Shown one piece after another: positions 45,329-53,252 of a stretch of DNA of 64,000 nt. The notes beneath the pieces were generated by a model, which did no database searches, had not been told where the DNA came from, and saw only the letters and a program-made list of their open reading frames with translations. Source of the DNA: Parabacteroides sp. PM6-13 (GTDB taxonomy: Bacteria > Bacteroidota > Bacteroidia > Bacteroidales > Tannerellaceae); the NCBI RefSeq assembly GCF_029892605.1, contig NZ_JARXWF010000010.1, positions 62,001 through 126,000 on the forward strand, written 5' to 3'. Position 1 is the first letter of the stretch. Every line of letters starts with the position of its first letter. The position numbers and the translations under genes are program-made.

Positions 45329-45372
45329 ACTCATAATCAGGGAGTCCCTGGTTCAAGCCCAGGTGGGACCAC
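45329..45372 (+). other. attR: right copy of the 44-bp att core
   Basis: This is identical to 32772-32815 and consists of the tRNA 3' segment from the anticodon loop onward, without the 5' half. It therefore cannot encode a functional tRNA. Flanking bases differ on both sides. Confidence 0.95.
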
Positions 45373-45379
45373 CTTAAAA

Positions 45380-45417
45380 ACAGGCAGTTACAAATGATGT
45401 AACTGCCTGTTTTATTT
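45380..45417 (+). terminator. Terminator just right of attR
   Basis: ACAGGCAGTTACA (45380-45392) pairs perfectly with TGTAACTGCCTGT (45398-45410), followed by TTTATTTT. Before insertion it would have ended the tRNA transcript. Confidence 0.85.
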
Positions 45418-45419
45418 TG

Positions 45420-45441
45420 ACGTGACGCAAACGTGACGCAA
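45420..45441 (+). repeat. Tandem 11-mer ACGTGACGCAA x2
   Basis: Two perfect adjacent copies follow the terminator next to attR. Their placement (core, hairpin, then a direct double repeat) mirrors the left end of the 12.6-kb element. They may be arm sites of another integrase. Confidence 0.75.
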
Positions 45442-45460
45442 TGCATGTTAAAAAGAAGTC

Positions 45461-45826
45461 TTACACACCCAGTACAATGTTGGCATCTATATTAAGTTTG
45501 CGGCTCATTTCCCGGGCAATCTTTAACGTTGGCTCACTTCTGCCATTCAAATAGTCGTTGATTCTGGATTTACTCACCTCCAATATTTGGGCTAAAGAGG
45601 TTTGAGTAAGCCCCATTTCAAACATACGCAATTTAAGCATCTCTACAAGCGTAGGAACTCCGATAGCAAAATGCTCGTCGGAATAATCGGCTACTAAATT
45701 TGACAAAAGTTCCAATTCAATACTTGCCGGATCAGTCAATGGAGTATCATCATTTACCAAAGGTATAAGTTCTTCTACCCGCCTTACTGCCCATTCGTAT
45801 TGTTCTCTATTCTCTATCCTCGTCAT
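45461..45826 (-). CDS. higA: HigA-type antitoxin (HTH, 121 aa)
   Basis: The protein has an acidic N-terminal half (EWAVRRVEELIPLVNDD). The HTH_3/XRE domain at ~65-118 contains KLRMFEMGLTQTSLAQILEVSKSRINDYLNGRSEPTLKIA in its helices. It lies 10 bp after the toxin gene (toxin first, antitoxin second), which is the HigBA order. It should neutralise HigB and repress the operon. Confidence 0.85.
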   Translation of the reverse strand: MTRIENREQYEWAVRRVEELIPLVNDDTPLTDPASIELELLSNLVADYSDEHFAIGVPTLVEMLKLRMFEMGLTQTSLAQILEVSKSRINDYLNGRSEPTLKIAREMSRKLNIDANIVLGV

Positions 45827-45836
45827 AATCTTAATA

Positions 45837-46130
45837 CTAAATCGTTTTACAATCTATCTTGTCATATTCCGCATGAGAACCTATAAATCGGATATAAACA
45901 AACTTAATCGTGAACTTAATGACAACAACCAGTCGATAATTGTTCCCTTTGATGTTGAATACATATCTTTGCTCCCCAATACTATCCACACTGTTGAATG
46001 TATTCTTTATATCAGCAAAACATTTCCATTCGCTTTGTTTTACTTTCGACACCCACTCTTGCAATGCCGTTTCAGCCTCAGGATGAGATTTTATGTATTC
46101 TTGCAAAGTTTGCTCTGTAAATATCCTCAT
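45837..46130 (-). CDS. higB: HigB-type mRNA interferase toxin (97 aa)
   Basis: This protein is of the HigB_toxin family: RIFTEQTLQEYIKSHPEAETAL, SEWKCFADIKNTFNSVDSIG, then the conserved YVFNIKGNNYRLVVVIKF and VYIRFIGSHAEYDKID. The length is normal. It cleaves mRNA at ribosomes in known family members. It is transcribed with higA from a promoter at 46147-46176. The pair lies directly outside attR of the integrative element. Confidence 0.9.
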   Translation of the reverse strand: MRIFTEQTLQEYIKSHPEAETALQEWVSKVKQSEWKCFADIKNTFNSVDSIGEQRYVFNIKGNNYRLVVVIKFTIKFVYIRFIGSHAEYDKIDCKTI

Positions 46131-46146
46131 GTCTATATTCTTGTTG

Positions 46147-46176
46147 CAAATGTATAAATAAATTTTGCTTTACAAA
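46147..46176 (-). promoter_or_regulatory. Promoter of higBA
   Basis: On the minus strand there is TTTG (46176-46173), an 18-bp spacer and TACATTTG (46154-46147), 17 bp before the higB ATG. This is a good match to the Bacteroides consensus. Confidence 0.65.
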
Positions 46177-46344
46177 ACATTCTCCCATATTTCAACACAA
46201 CCAGGTCTTGTAACTTGACAATGTTCCCACAAAGTTCCCACATTCTTCTCCCCTTCCAATTTTTTTGCTCACCCGCATGAGAAAAAACACCCAAAAATCA
46301 GCCTAATCTCTGTCTGTGCAACCAGCTATATACATATTTTGTTA

Positions 46345-46352
46345 TATCTTTG
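46345..46352 (+). promoter_or_regulatory. -7 box for the APC-type transporter
   Basis: TATCTTTG lies 52 bp before the ATG at 46404. It argues against the longer reading starting at 46350. No clear -33 element is seen. Confidence 0.45.
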
Positions 46353-46403
46353 GAAGGCATGGGTGGCGGCACGCTTTGTGCCGCGACCATTAATGAGGAG
46401 ATT

Positions 46404-48644
46404 ATGAAGTCAGCTATACAACAACAAAAGGGGGGAGGCTTTGGCGTCGCTCCCGTTTATTTCACTGCTATATCCACCATTTTGGGTGCGATCCTCTTCC
46501 TGCGTTTCGGCTATGCTGTCGGGACGTTGGGGTTCTGGGGCGCGATCCTGATTATCCTATTGGGGCATCTGATCACCATTCCCACTGCCTTGGCTATTTC
46601 CGAGATAGCCACTAATACCCGGGTAGAGGGTGGCGGGGAATACTTCATTATCTCCCGCTCGTTCGGATTGAAAATCGGATCGACCATCGGGATTACCCTC
46701 TATCTCTCTCAAGCCATCAGTGTGGCCTTCTATATCATCGCGTTTACCGAGGCTTTCGCGCCGCTTTTCGATTGGTGGACAAGCCACTTCGGCTTCGATC
46801 TTCCCCGACAGGTGATCAGTGTTCCTGCATTGGTCCTATTGGCCTTAAGCATTTTGAAGAAAGGGACGGGTTCGAGCATGAAATTGCTTTATGTGGTTAA
46901 TATTATTCTTTTCATCGCTTTATTGCTCTTTTTCATGGGGAAGCCCATTGAAACAGAGGGCGAGGTGGCCTTCCTGGCGAAAGAGAATTTCGGTTTCTTC
47001 AACACCGACAAGTTCTTTGTTATCTTCGCCATTTGCTTTCCGGCCTTTACCGGCATGACGGCAGGGGTGGGCTTAAGCGGGGACCTGAAAGATCCCGGCA
47101 AATCGATTCCTTTGGGCACGATGGGGGGAACCCTTACCGGGCTGATTGTCTATATTTTGATTGTCTGGAAACTGGCTGTCTCCGCTCCGCAAGCTGACCT
47201 GTTGGAGGATCAGTTGATCATGTCGCGCATCGCGCTTTATGGGCCGATTGTGATTCCGTTGGGACTGGCGGCCTGCACCTTCTCTTCGGCGCTGGGCGCC
47301 ATCCTGGTGGCCCCCCGCACCCTGCAGGCACTCGCCTCCGACAAGAGCCTGCCGTTTCAGAAAATCAACAGCTTCCTGGCGCGTGGGAAAGGGAAAAGCA
47401 ATGAACCGTTTAGCGCCACGATCGTTACCTTTTTTATCGCCCTGGTCTTTGTCTTGATAGGCAATATCGACCGCGTCGCGGGCATCATCTCTATGTTTTT
47501 CCTGATCACCTACGGCTGTTTGTGTCTGATCTCATTCCTCAACCATTTTGGTTCGCCCCCCTCCTACCGTCCGCGCTTCCGCTCGAAATGGTATTTCTCT
47601 TTAGGGGGCTTCCTGCTGTCGGTTTGGGTGATGTTTATGATCAATCCATTGTACACCATCCTCTCCTACGTGGTGATTATTGTGCTTTATCTCTTTATCG
47701 AGCATTACAACAAAGACCAGAAGGGGCTTGGCGACATTTTCGAAGGGGCGTTGTTCCAGCTTAACCGCCGCTTGCGGGTGTTTATGCAGAAACATCAGTC
47801 GGTGATGGAGAATGAGGAGTGGCGACCGTCGGCGATATGTATTTCGCCCAACTCTTTTGAGCGCGACAAGGTGTTGGAATTGATGAAATGGATCAGTCAC
47901 CAGCATGGGTTTGGCACCTATTTCCATTATATCGAAGGCTATTACAGCAAGCAGACACATGCCGAATCACAAGAGATCCTGCGTCAGCTGATCAACAACC
48001 AACGCGAGCACGACAGCGCCTTGTATATCGACACGATGATCTCGCCCTCCTACACCTCGGCGATTGCTCAGGTTATTCAGACCCCTTCTATTTCGGGGAT
48101 GGAGAACAATATGGTGGTCTATGAGTTCGATAAAAACCAGCCCGATGAATTATGCCGGATCCTGGATAATATCAATATGGCCAAGGCGGGTAACTTCGAT
48201 ATCTGCATCTTCGCCGGATCTCATTATCCGCTGCGCACGCGTAATGGCATCCACGTATGGATTCGGGCCACCGACGAGAAGAATACCAACCTGATGATCC
48301 TGTTGGGTTATATCATCATGGCCCATCCTGATTGGCATAAGAGCCAGATAAAGATATTCATTACCAGCACCAACCCCGAAATGGAAGTGGTGAAAGAGGA
48401 TTTGCAGGAACGGATCTCCGAAGGTCGCTTGCCGATCACCCTGGCCAATATCGAAATCGTCTTATTGGATGAAAAACAAACCGTAAGCGATGCCATCCAG
48501 ACACGCTCCAAACATGCCGGGCTCACCCTGATCGGCTTCCGCGAAGAGATCTTAAAACACGAACCGATGAAGTTCTTTACCGGCTTCCAGGATATTGGCG
48601 ATATCCTGTTTGTCAATGCTTCGCAATCGAAAGAGATTAATTAA
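46404..48644 (+). CDS. APC-superfamily permease, cation-chloride cotransporter-like
   Basis: This protein of about 746 residues has twelve hydrophobic segments in the first ~430 residues. It begins APVYFTAISTILGAILFLRFGYAVG (the Na-K-Cl-type opening) and contains FAICFPAFTGMTAGVGLSGDLKDPGKSIP. A cytoplasmic domain of about 300 residues follows, like the SLC12 C-terminal region (RPSAICISPNSFERDKVLELMKWI, LTLIGFREEILK). The ATG at 46404 has GAGGAG upstream. The transported ions are not certain. A repeat array follows the stop. Confidence 0.85.
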   Translation: MKSAIQQQKGGGFGVAPVYFTAISTILGAILFLRFGYAVGTLGFWGAILIILLGHLITIPTALAISEIATNTRVEGGGEYFIISRSFGLKIGSTIGITLYLSQAISVAFYIIAFTEAFAPLFDWWTSHFGFDLPRQVISVPALVLLALSILKKGTGSSMKLLYVVNIILFIALLLFFMGKPIETEGEVAFLAKENFGFFNTDKFFVIFAICFPAFTGMTAGVGLSGDLKDPGKSIPLGTMGGTLTGLIVYILIVWKLAVSAPQADLLEDQLIMSRIALYGPIVIPLGLAACTFSSALGAILVAPRTLQALASDKSLPFQKINSFLARGKGKSNEPFSATIVTFFIALVFVLIGNIDRVAGIISMFFLITYGCLCLISFLNHFGSPPSYRPRFRSKWYFSLGGFLLSVWVMFMINPLYTILSYVVIIVLYLFIEHYNKDQKGLGDIFEGALFQLNRRLRVFMQKHQSVMENEEWRPSAICISPNSFERDKVLELMKWISHQHGFGTYFHYIEGYYSKQTHAESQEILRQLINNQREHDSALYIDTMISPSYTSAIAQVIQTPSISGMENNMVVYEFDKNQPDELCRILDNINMAKAGNFDICIFAGSHYPLRTRNGIHVWIRATDEKNTNLMILLGYIIMAHPDWHKSQIKIFITSTNPEMEVVKEDLQERISEGRLPITLANIEIVLLDEKQTVSDAIQTRSKHAGLTLIGFREEILKHEPMKFFTGFQDIGDILFVNASQSKEIN

Positions 48645-48838
48645 GTCGCTTCGCTCCTTAGTAGTTATCAGTCGCTTCGCTCCTTAGTAGTCAAAGAAGT
48701 CAAGAAGTTATCAGTCGCTTCGCTCCTTAGTAGTTAAGTAGAAACAAACTACTTGACTACTTGACTACTATGACTACTCTAACTACTTAACTTCTTTGAC
48801 TTCTTTAACTTCTTAACTTCTTAACTTCTTAACTACTC
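48643..48838. repeat. Intergenic repeat array with complementary halves (AGTCGCTTCGCTCCTTAGTAG family)
   Basis: Three copies of AGTCGCTTCGCTCCTTAGTAG start near 48645, 48671 and 48714, interspersed with AAGAAGT/TAAGTAG purine blocks. The right half is CTACTTGACTACTT and CTTCTTTAACTTCTT runs complementary to them. It fills the gap between two convergent genes and could act as a bidirectional terminator. It belongs to the same family as 11403-11697. Confidence 0.88.
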
Positions 48839-49809
48839 CTACCTACCGGAAACCGATAGATCAACGGATGTTGAATGCCCAGGATGCCGTAGCCACCTTT
48901 TACATTGGAATAGATGCGCACCGGATGGGAGAAGGTGTCGCTGTTCCATTTCTGTTCGATGGAGCGCATATAGAAGTAGAGCGATTCGGTAATGGCGTAG
49001 AGTTCGATCTCCACATCGACCTTTTCTTTCAATACGTTTGATCCATAACTCAACGGGAAATAGACATTGAGGGTGTACTCCCCGCCGTCAAAAAGATCGT
49101 CGGAAAAGATGCGGCAGATGTTCCCTTCGTAATCCTCCATACCCTGATCGACCAGGTTGCTCAATGCCGGATCCTGGTTGATGTAATAGTCGGTCATCTC
49201 GCTCAGGTATTCCCATTTGGTGCCTTCGTCGAACAATACCTTCCGGCGGATCAGCAGGCGGTAATAATTCCGCTCGTTCGGACGGTCTTTGATGGTGATC
49301 AATGAGCGCATAAACAGGCTGTACATCTCGGAATCGAAGAAACGCATGGTGTCAACGGAAAGGATCACCGGCAATTCAGGAACAGTCTCTTCTACATAGA
49401 CCCTACCCGACAACTCATGGTCGATTTCAACGGCAATCTTATCACCCGCCTTCAACTCTCCCGGCCTATACGCAAGGTAGTTTCCGCCGATAGAATAATA
49501 CTCCTGCGGCTCTCCGTTGACCGTTATCTCCAGCGGCAGTTCCTGCAAGCCACCCGGTGGCAACCCCCATTCATCTTTCCATTTGGAGGAGGGATCATCC
49601 CATCCATTCCAATCTTCCATATCTTCAAACAGAAAATAACTGGCGGAAAAGTCAATTATCTGTTCCTCCTGTTTGGTATCGACGATATGATTCACAACCA
49701 GTTTATTCTCTTTATCCTTGCCTTTGAATTCGATAATATTCTCACAAGCGGTCAAGAATAGAAAGCAACAGAGAACCGGAAGGCTATATAGGAAGGCTAT
49801 TTTCTTCAT
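48829..49809 (-). CDS. DUF4249 family lipoprotein
   Basis: This 326-residue lipoprotein (signal IAFLYSLPVLCCFLFLTAC) is of the DUF4249 type regularly paired with CarboxypepD-reg TonB receptors in Bacteroidetes. The N-terminal domain is Ig-like (NKLVVNHIVDTKQEEQIIDFSASY, VTVNGEPQEYYS-like GEPQEYYSIGGNYLAYRPGEL). The rest is beta-rich. It lies 5 bp downstream of the receptor gene. By analogy with SusD-like partners it may be a surface ligand-binding partner; the ligand is unknown. Confidence 0.82.
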   Translation of the reverse strand: MKKIAFLYSLPVLCCFLFLTACENIIEFKGKDKENKLVVNHIVDTKQEEQIIDFSASYFLFEDMEDWNGWDDPSSKWKDEWGLPPGGLQELPLEITVNGEPQEYYSIGGNYLAYRPGELKAGDKIAVEIDHELSGRVYVEETVPELPVILSVDTMRFFDSEMYSLFMRSLITIKDRPNERNYYRLLIRRKVLFDEGTKWEYLSEMTDYYINQDPALSNLVDQGMEDYEGNICRIFSDDLFDGGEYTLNVYFPLSYGSNVLKEKVDVEIELYAITESLYFYMRSIEQKWNSDTFSHPVRIYSNVKGGYGILGIQHPLIYRFPVGRSS

Positions 49810-49814
49810 CTGAG

Positions 49815-52214
49815 TCAGAATTTATAAGTGTATGAAAGGGAGGGAACAATCGGGAAGAGCGTGATTTTCTTCAATACCCGGTGTTCGGCGCCGTAGGAAT
49901 CCTCCGCGTAATCGGTAGTGATCAGGAAGGGATTCATCTGATTATAGGCATTATAGATACTCAGGTTCCAGATGCTATAACGCTTTTTCGTGCGGCTGGT
50001 ATAATAGGAGATGCCAAGATCCAAGCGGTGATACGGATCGAGACGGTAGTTGTTGCGATGATCGAACTGCTCCACCAAGAAATAGGTACCGAAAGGAGCA
50101 TCGGGTATCTCGGCCGCCTTGATCTCTTTCATCGGCAGGGTGATCACATTGCCTGAGCTGAACACCCAGTTGCCCGACAATTCGAAATATTTGCCCAGTT
50201 GCTGTATAAGCGAAACGTTGATGCTGTGGCGGCGATCGTATTTGGCAGGAAACCACTCGTTGAAATTGATCTGCTCGAAGCGTCTTTCCGTCTTGGCCCA
50301 GGTATAACCGATCCATCCGGTCGTTTTCCCCGTCATGCGTTGCAGGAACACCTCCAGCCCGTAGCTACGCCCCTGGCCCGCCTCCACCTTATTCTCCCAT
50401 CCGGCCGATAGGCTAAGCAGGTCGGCGCCATCTTCATACTCCAACACATTCTGCATATCCTTGTAATAGGTCTCGACCGAGAGATCGAAACCATGCGGCA
50501 GATTGGCAAACAACCCCACCGAATACTGATGCGAATCCATCGGTTTCACCTTCTTGGTGACAGGCACCCAGAGGTCGGTCTGCAAAAACATGATATTGCT
50601 CGACAGCATGTGAATATACTGCTTCATATGGGTGTAGCCCGCCTTAAACGACAGGTTGTTACTCAAGCGATAATTCAACGAAAACCGGGGAGAGGCCGAG
50701 GCGTAGGTCTTCCCCTCCACATGAAACAGGGAGAAGCGCAACCCCGGATTGATCTTAAAGCGCGGCGTAATCGCCCAATCGTCTTCGGCATAGAGCGCTG
50801 CTTCGTAGGCAAGAATGCGCCTTCCCTGCTGAAACTCATAGCCGAAGAAGTCATCGCGCTCTTCAGACGATTGCTGACTGAGCACCTCGGGTTTGAAATT
50901 ATGGAAGGTGAACGCCGCCCCCATCCGCACATAATGCTGCGGCGAAGGGATGAAATCGAGGTCGGAGGTCAGGCTGTAATCGATAATGCCCGAATTATAT
51001 TTCGCGCCGACAAAACTCTTGTTTTGCGTATCATAATCATAATAGGACTCATAGGTCCGGGCAATGTGCATATCATACATATAATTGTTGTACGCCAATT
51101 TGGTATTGAGGAAAAGGTTGCCCGAGAAGATATGATTCCATTTCGCCGCAGCAATCGTACTCCCCCATTTCCAGTCCTGCGTGGTGAGGGCACTTAGCTC
51201 CCCTGAATAGCCGTCGCGCGTATCATATTGGGTATCGAGCTTATCCCGCCCATTGTAGAACATAAAAAAGAGACTGTTCTTATCGTCCAGTTTATGTTGC
51301 AGTTTGGCATTGATATCATAGAAAAAGAAATTGTAATCGTCGCGTTCCGATATCTGGTCGTCCAGCCGGCGAAGCCTGTCGAGTATCTTTCCCATAAACA
51401 GATCGACATAGGTGCGTCGGAAAGAGAGGTTGAAGGATGTTTTGTCTTTCACGATCGGCCCTTCGAGCGCCGCCTTCATCGAGATCAGCCCGACAGAGGC
51501 CGTCCCATGCAGTTGTTCCATATTGCCATCGTTGGTGCGGATATCGACCACCGACGAGAGGCGCCCCCCGAAACGCGCCGGAAATCCGGCTTTGTAGAGA
51601 TTCACATTCTTGATCGCGTCCGAGTTGAAGATCGAGAGATACCCAAACACATGGCTGGTATTATACACCGGAATGCCATCCAATAGAATCAGGTTCTGGT
51701 CGGGACTGCCTCCACGCACCGAGAAATCGCTCTTTCCCTCGTCGCTTGCCTCCACACCGGGCAGCATCTGCATCGATTTCATAATATCGGTCTCCCCCAA
51801 CAAAGAGGGGATAGCTGTCAGCTGCGACACCGGCACATTGATCGTGCCCAGTTGAGTACTTTCCAATTTGGAACGGCGACTGCTGACCACCACCTCCTTC
51901 AGTTGCGTACTCAGCGGATCGAGCAGAATCTCAAATACCGTATCCCGCTCCAGGCGAAAAGAGATGCGCCGTGTTTCATAGCCTATATAAGAACATTGCA
52001 GAACCACCTCCCCTTCGGGCAATGTCAGACTGTAGAATCCATACGAATTGGAGGCCGCCCCCTGATGGCTTCCGAGGTCGATCAAGGCAGCACCCACCAA
52101 GCTTTCGCTACTACCCGATTCTCGGATATAGCCGCTTATTTTATGGTTTTGTGCCCGTAAAGTATAAAGTTGTAAGAGTAATAGGAAGGTCAGAAAAAGA
52201 AATTTTTTTCGCAT
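49815..52214 (-). CDS. TonB-dependent receptor with N-terminal carboxypeptidase-like domain
   Basis: This outer-membrane receptor has about 799 residues. The signal peptide KKFLFLTFLLLLQLYTLRA is followed by a CarboxypepD_reg-like domain at ~20-105 (KISGYIRESGSSESLVGAALIDLG). The plug is at ~115-225 (ETDIMKSMQMLPGV, DEGKSDFSVRGGSPDQNLILLDGIPVYN), and the barrel ends at FPIVPSLSYTYKF. The ATG at 52214 is chosen because it gives a proper signal peptide. It is operonic with the DUF4249 lipoprotein. A minus-strand -7 box TATCTTTG lies at 52262-52255. Confidence 0.9.
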   Translation of the reverse strand: MRKKFLFLTFLLLLQLYTLRAQNHKISGYIRESGSSESLVGAALIDLGSHQGAASNSYGFYSLTLPEGEVVLQCSYIGYETRRISFRLERDTVFEILLDPLSTQLKEVVVSSRRSKLESTQLGTINVPVSQLTAIPSLLGETDIMKSMQMLPGVEASDEGKSDFSVRGGSPDQNLILLDGIPVYNTSHVFGYLSIFNSDAIKNVNLYKAGFPARFGGRLSSVVDIRTNDGNMEQLHGTASVGLISMKAALEGPIVKDKTSFNLSFRRTYVDLFMGKILDRLRRLDDQISERDDYNFFFYDINAKLQHKLDDKNSLFFMFYNGRDKLDTQYDTRDGYSGELSALTTQDWKWGSTIAAAKWNHIFSGNLFLNTKLAYNNYMYDMHIARTYESYYDYDTQNKSFVGAKYNSGIIDYSLTSDLDFIPSPQHYVRMGAAFTFHNFKPEVLSQQSSEERDDFFGYEFQQGRRILAYEAALYAEDDWAITPRFKINPGLRFSLFHVEGKTYASASPRFSLNYRLSNNLSFKAGYTHMKQYIHMLSSNIMFLQTDLWVPVTKKVKPMDSHQYSVGLFANLPHGFDLSVETYYKDMQNVLEYEDGADLLSLSAGWENKVEAGQGRSYGLEVFLQRMTGKTTGWIGYTWAKTERRFEQINFNEWFPAKYDRRHSINVSLIQQLGKYFELSGNWVFSSGNVITLPMKEIKAAEIPDAPFGTYFLVEQFDHRNNYRLDPYHRLDLGISYYTSRTKKRYSIWNLSIYNAYNQMNPFLITTDYAEDSYGAEHRVLKKITLFPIVPSLSYTYKF

Positions 52215-52494
52215 AATAATACGCTGATTAGAACAACACACTGATTCATCAGCGCAAAGATAAGAAAAGCCGGATAAAATAGGGTTCGATTTCCGAGAAA
52301 GTGAGAATTACAAAGTGTAAGCAAAAAGTGGATTTTGCTTTACAATATGATACGTTAAAAAGTGTTACTCGCCTGACTAATTTTAAATACCCCTACGTTT
52401 TTGGAAAAATACTCAGGCGTTTTTGACAAAATGTCAAATTCTTGAACCGGGATTTTGCTGATTTTGGGATTTCCCGGATGTATGCAGACCTTCA

Positions 52495-52838
52495 AATAGG
52501 AGAAAATGGGAAGGGAGAAGGGAGAAAGGAGAAAGGGAGAACATGGGAAGGTTTGTGGGAAAGCACGCCGCAGGCGTGAGATTATGCATAACCGTATGCA
52601 AGCGTAGCGCAGCTTACGGTAGTGAATCCTCTATATAAAAAAGCCCCGCATGGGGCGGGATTATGACAGATCTCGCACCTGCGGCGCTTGATTGACAGGC
52701 AGTCGCTATACCGTAAGCTGCGCTATGCTTGCATACGGTTATGCATAATCTCGCGCTGGCAGCGCGATCCCCACCTTCCCAATCTTACAAAATCTGAAGA
52801 CGCCCCCCTTCTCCCTTCTCCTTTCTCCTTTCTCCTTC
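52495..52838. repeat. Large imperfect inverted repeat with purine/pyrimidine outer arms
   Basis: A 43-nt arm (52579-52621) and its reverse complement (52709-52751) match at 42 of 43 positions around an 87-bp spacer. The spacer holds GCCCC-GCAT-GGGGC (52643-52656). Further out are CACGCC/GGCGTG and TCGCGCT/AGCGCGA hairpins, then a GGGAGAAAGGAGAA-type block (52513-52541) facing a TTCTCCTTTCTCCTT block (52808-52838). The gap from 52215 to 52954 has no other feature. Confidence 0.9.
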
Positions 52839-52954
52839 AAATCATCTCCTTAAAACAGCAAAAGTGTTTATTATTCAAACACAAAAACAACAAAAAATTT
52901 GCAGAATAGGAATAAAACCTTACCTTTGCATCGCTTTTTAGCAAAGCAGAGGAT

Positions 52955-53025
52955 TGTCTCATGGTGTAATGGTAGCACTGCAGATTTTGGTTCTGCCTGT
53001 CAAGGTTCGAATCCTTGTGAGACAA
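52955..53025 (+). tRNA. tRNA-Gln (TTG)
   Basis: The acceptor is TGTCTCA/TGAGACA, the D arm GGTGTAATGGTAGCAC, and the anticodon stem GCAGA/TCTGC has loop TTTTGGT (anticodon TTG). The T arm has GGTTCGAATCC. CCA is not encoded. The unusual first base T (U1-A72) is typical of tRNA-Gln. Confidence 0.95.
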
Positions 53026-53041
53026 CAAACAACCATCCAAC

Positions 53042-53085
53042 AAGCGCAATACGATTGACTATCAATCCTATTGCGCTTTTCTTTT
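53042..53085 (+). terminator. Terminator of tRNA-Gln
   Basis: AAGCGCAATA (53042-53051) pairs perfectly with TATTGCGCTT (53069-53078), followed by TTCTTTTT. Confidence 0.85.
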
Positions 53086-53252
53086 TGCAGGAGCGGCAAG
53101 CTTTCTATTTATGGGCATAAGCTAATTGATAATCCAAAAAAGCCATAACTAAAAGCCCTTAAGCAACCTCTCTATACTGAAAAAATGACTATTTTCGCCT
53201 CGTTGAAGTAGTGTGTGCCGAATTCCACTACCCAAAAAGAACAAAATAGATT

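Larger units (their letters stand above)
32772..45372. mobile_element. Integrative mobilizable element in a tRNA gene (~12.6 kb)
   Basis: Perfect 44-bp direct repeats bound a block whose rightmost gene is a tyrosine integrase facing inward. It contains a MobV relaxase, an oriT-like hairpin cluster, a primase and P4-like helicase, two HTH regulators, an AlbA_2-type ATP-binding protein and five unrecognised AT-rich cargo genes. It has no conjugation (tra/T4SS) genes, so it should need a helper for transfer. Left and right ends carry matching TTTGCACAC double repeats, taken as integrase arm sites. Confidence 0.93.
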
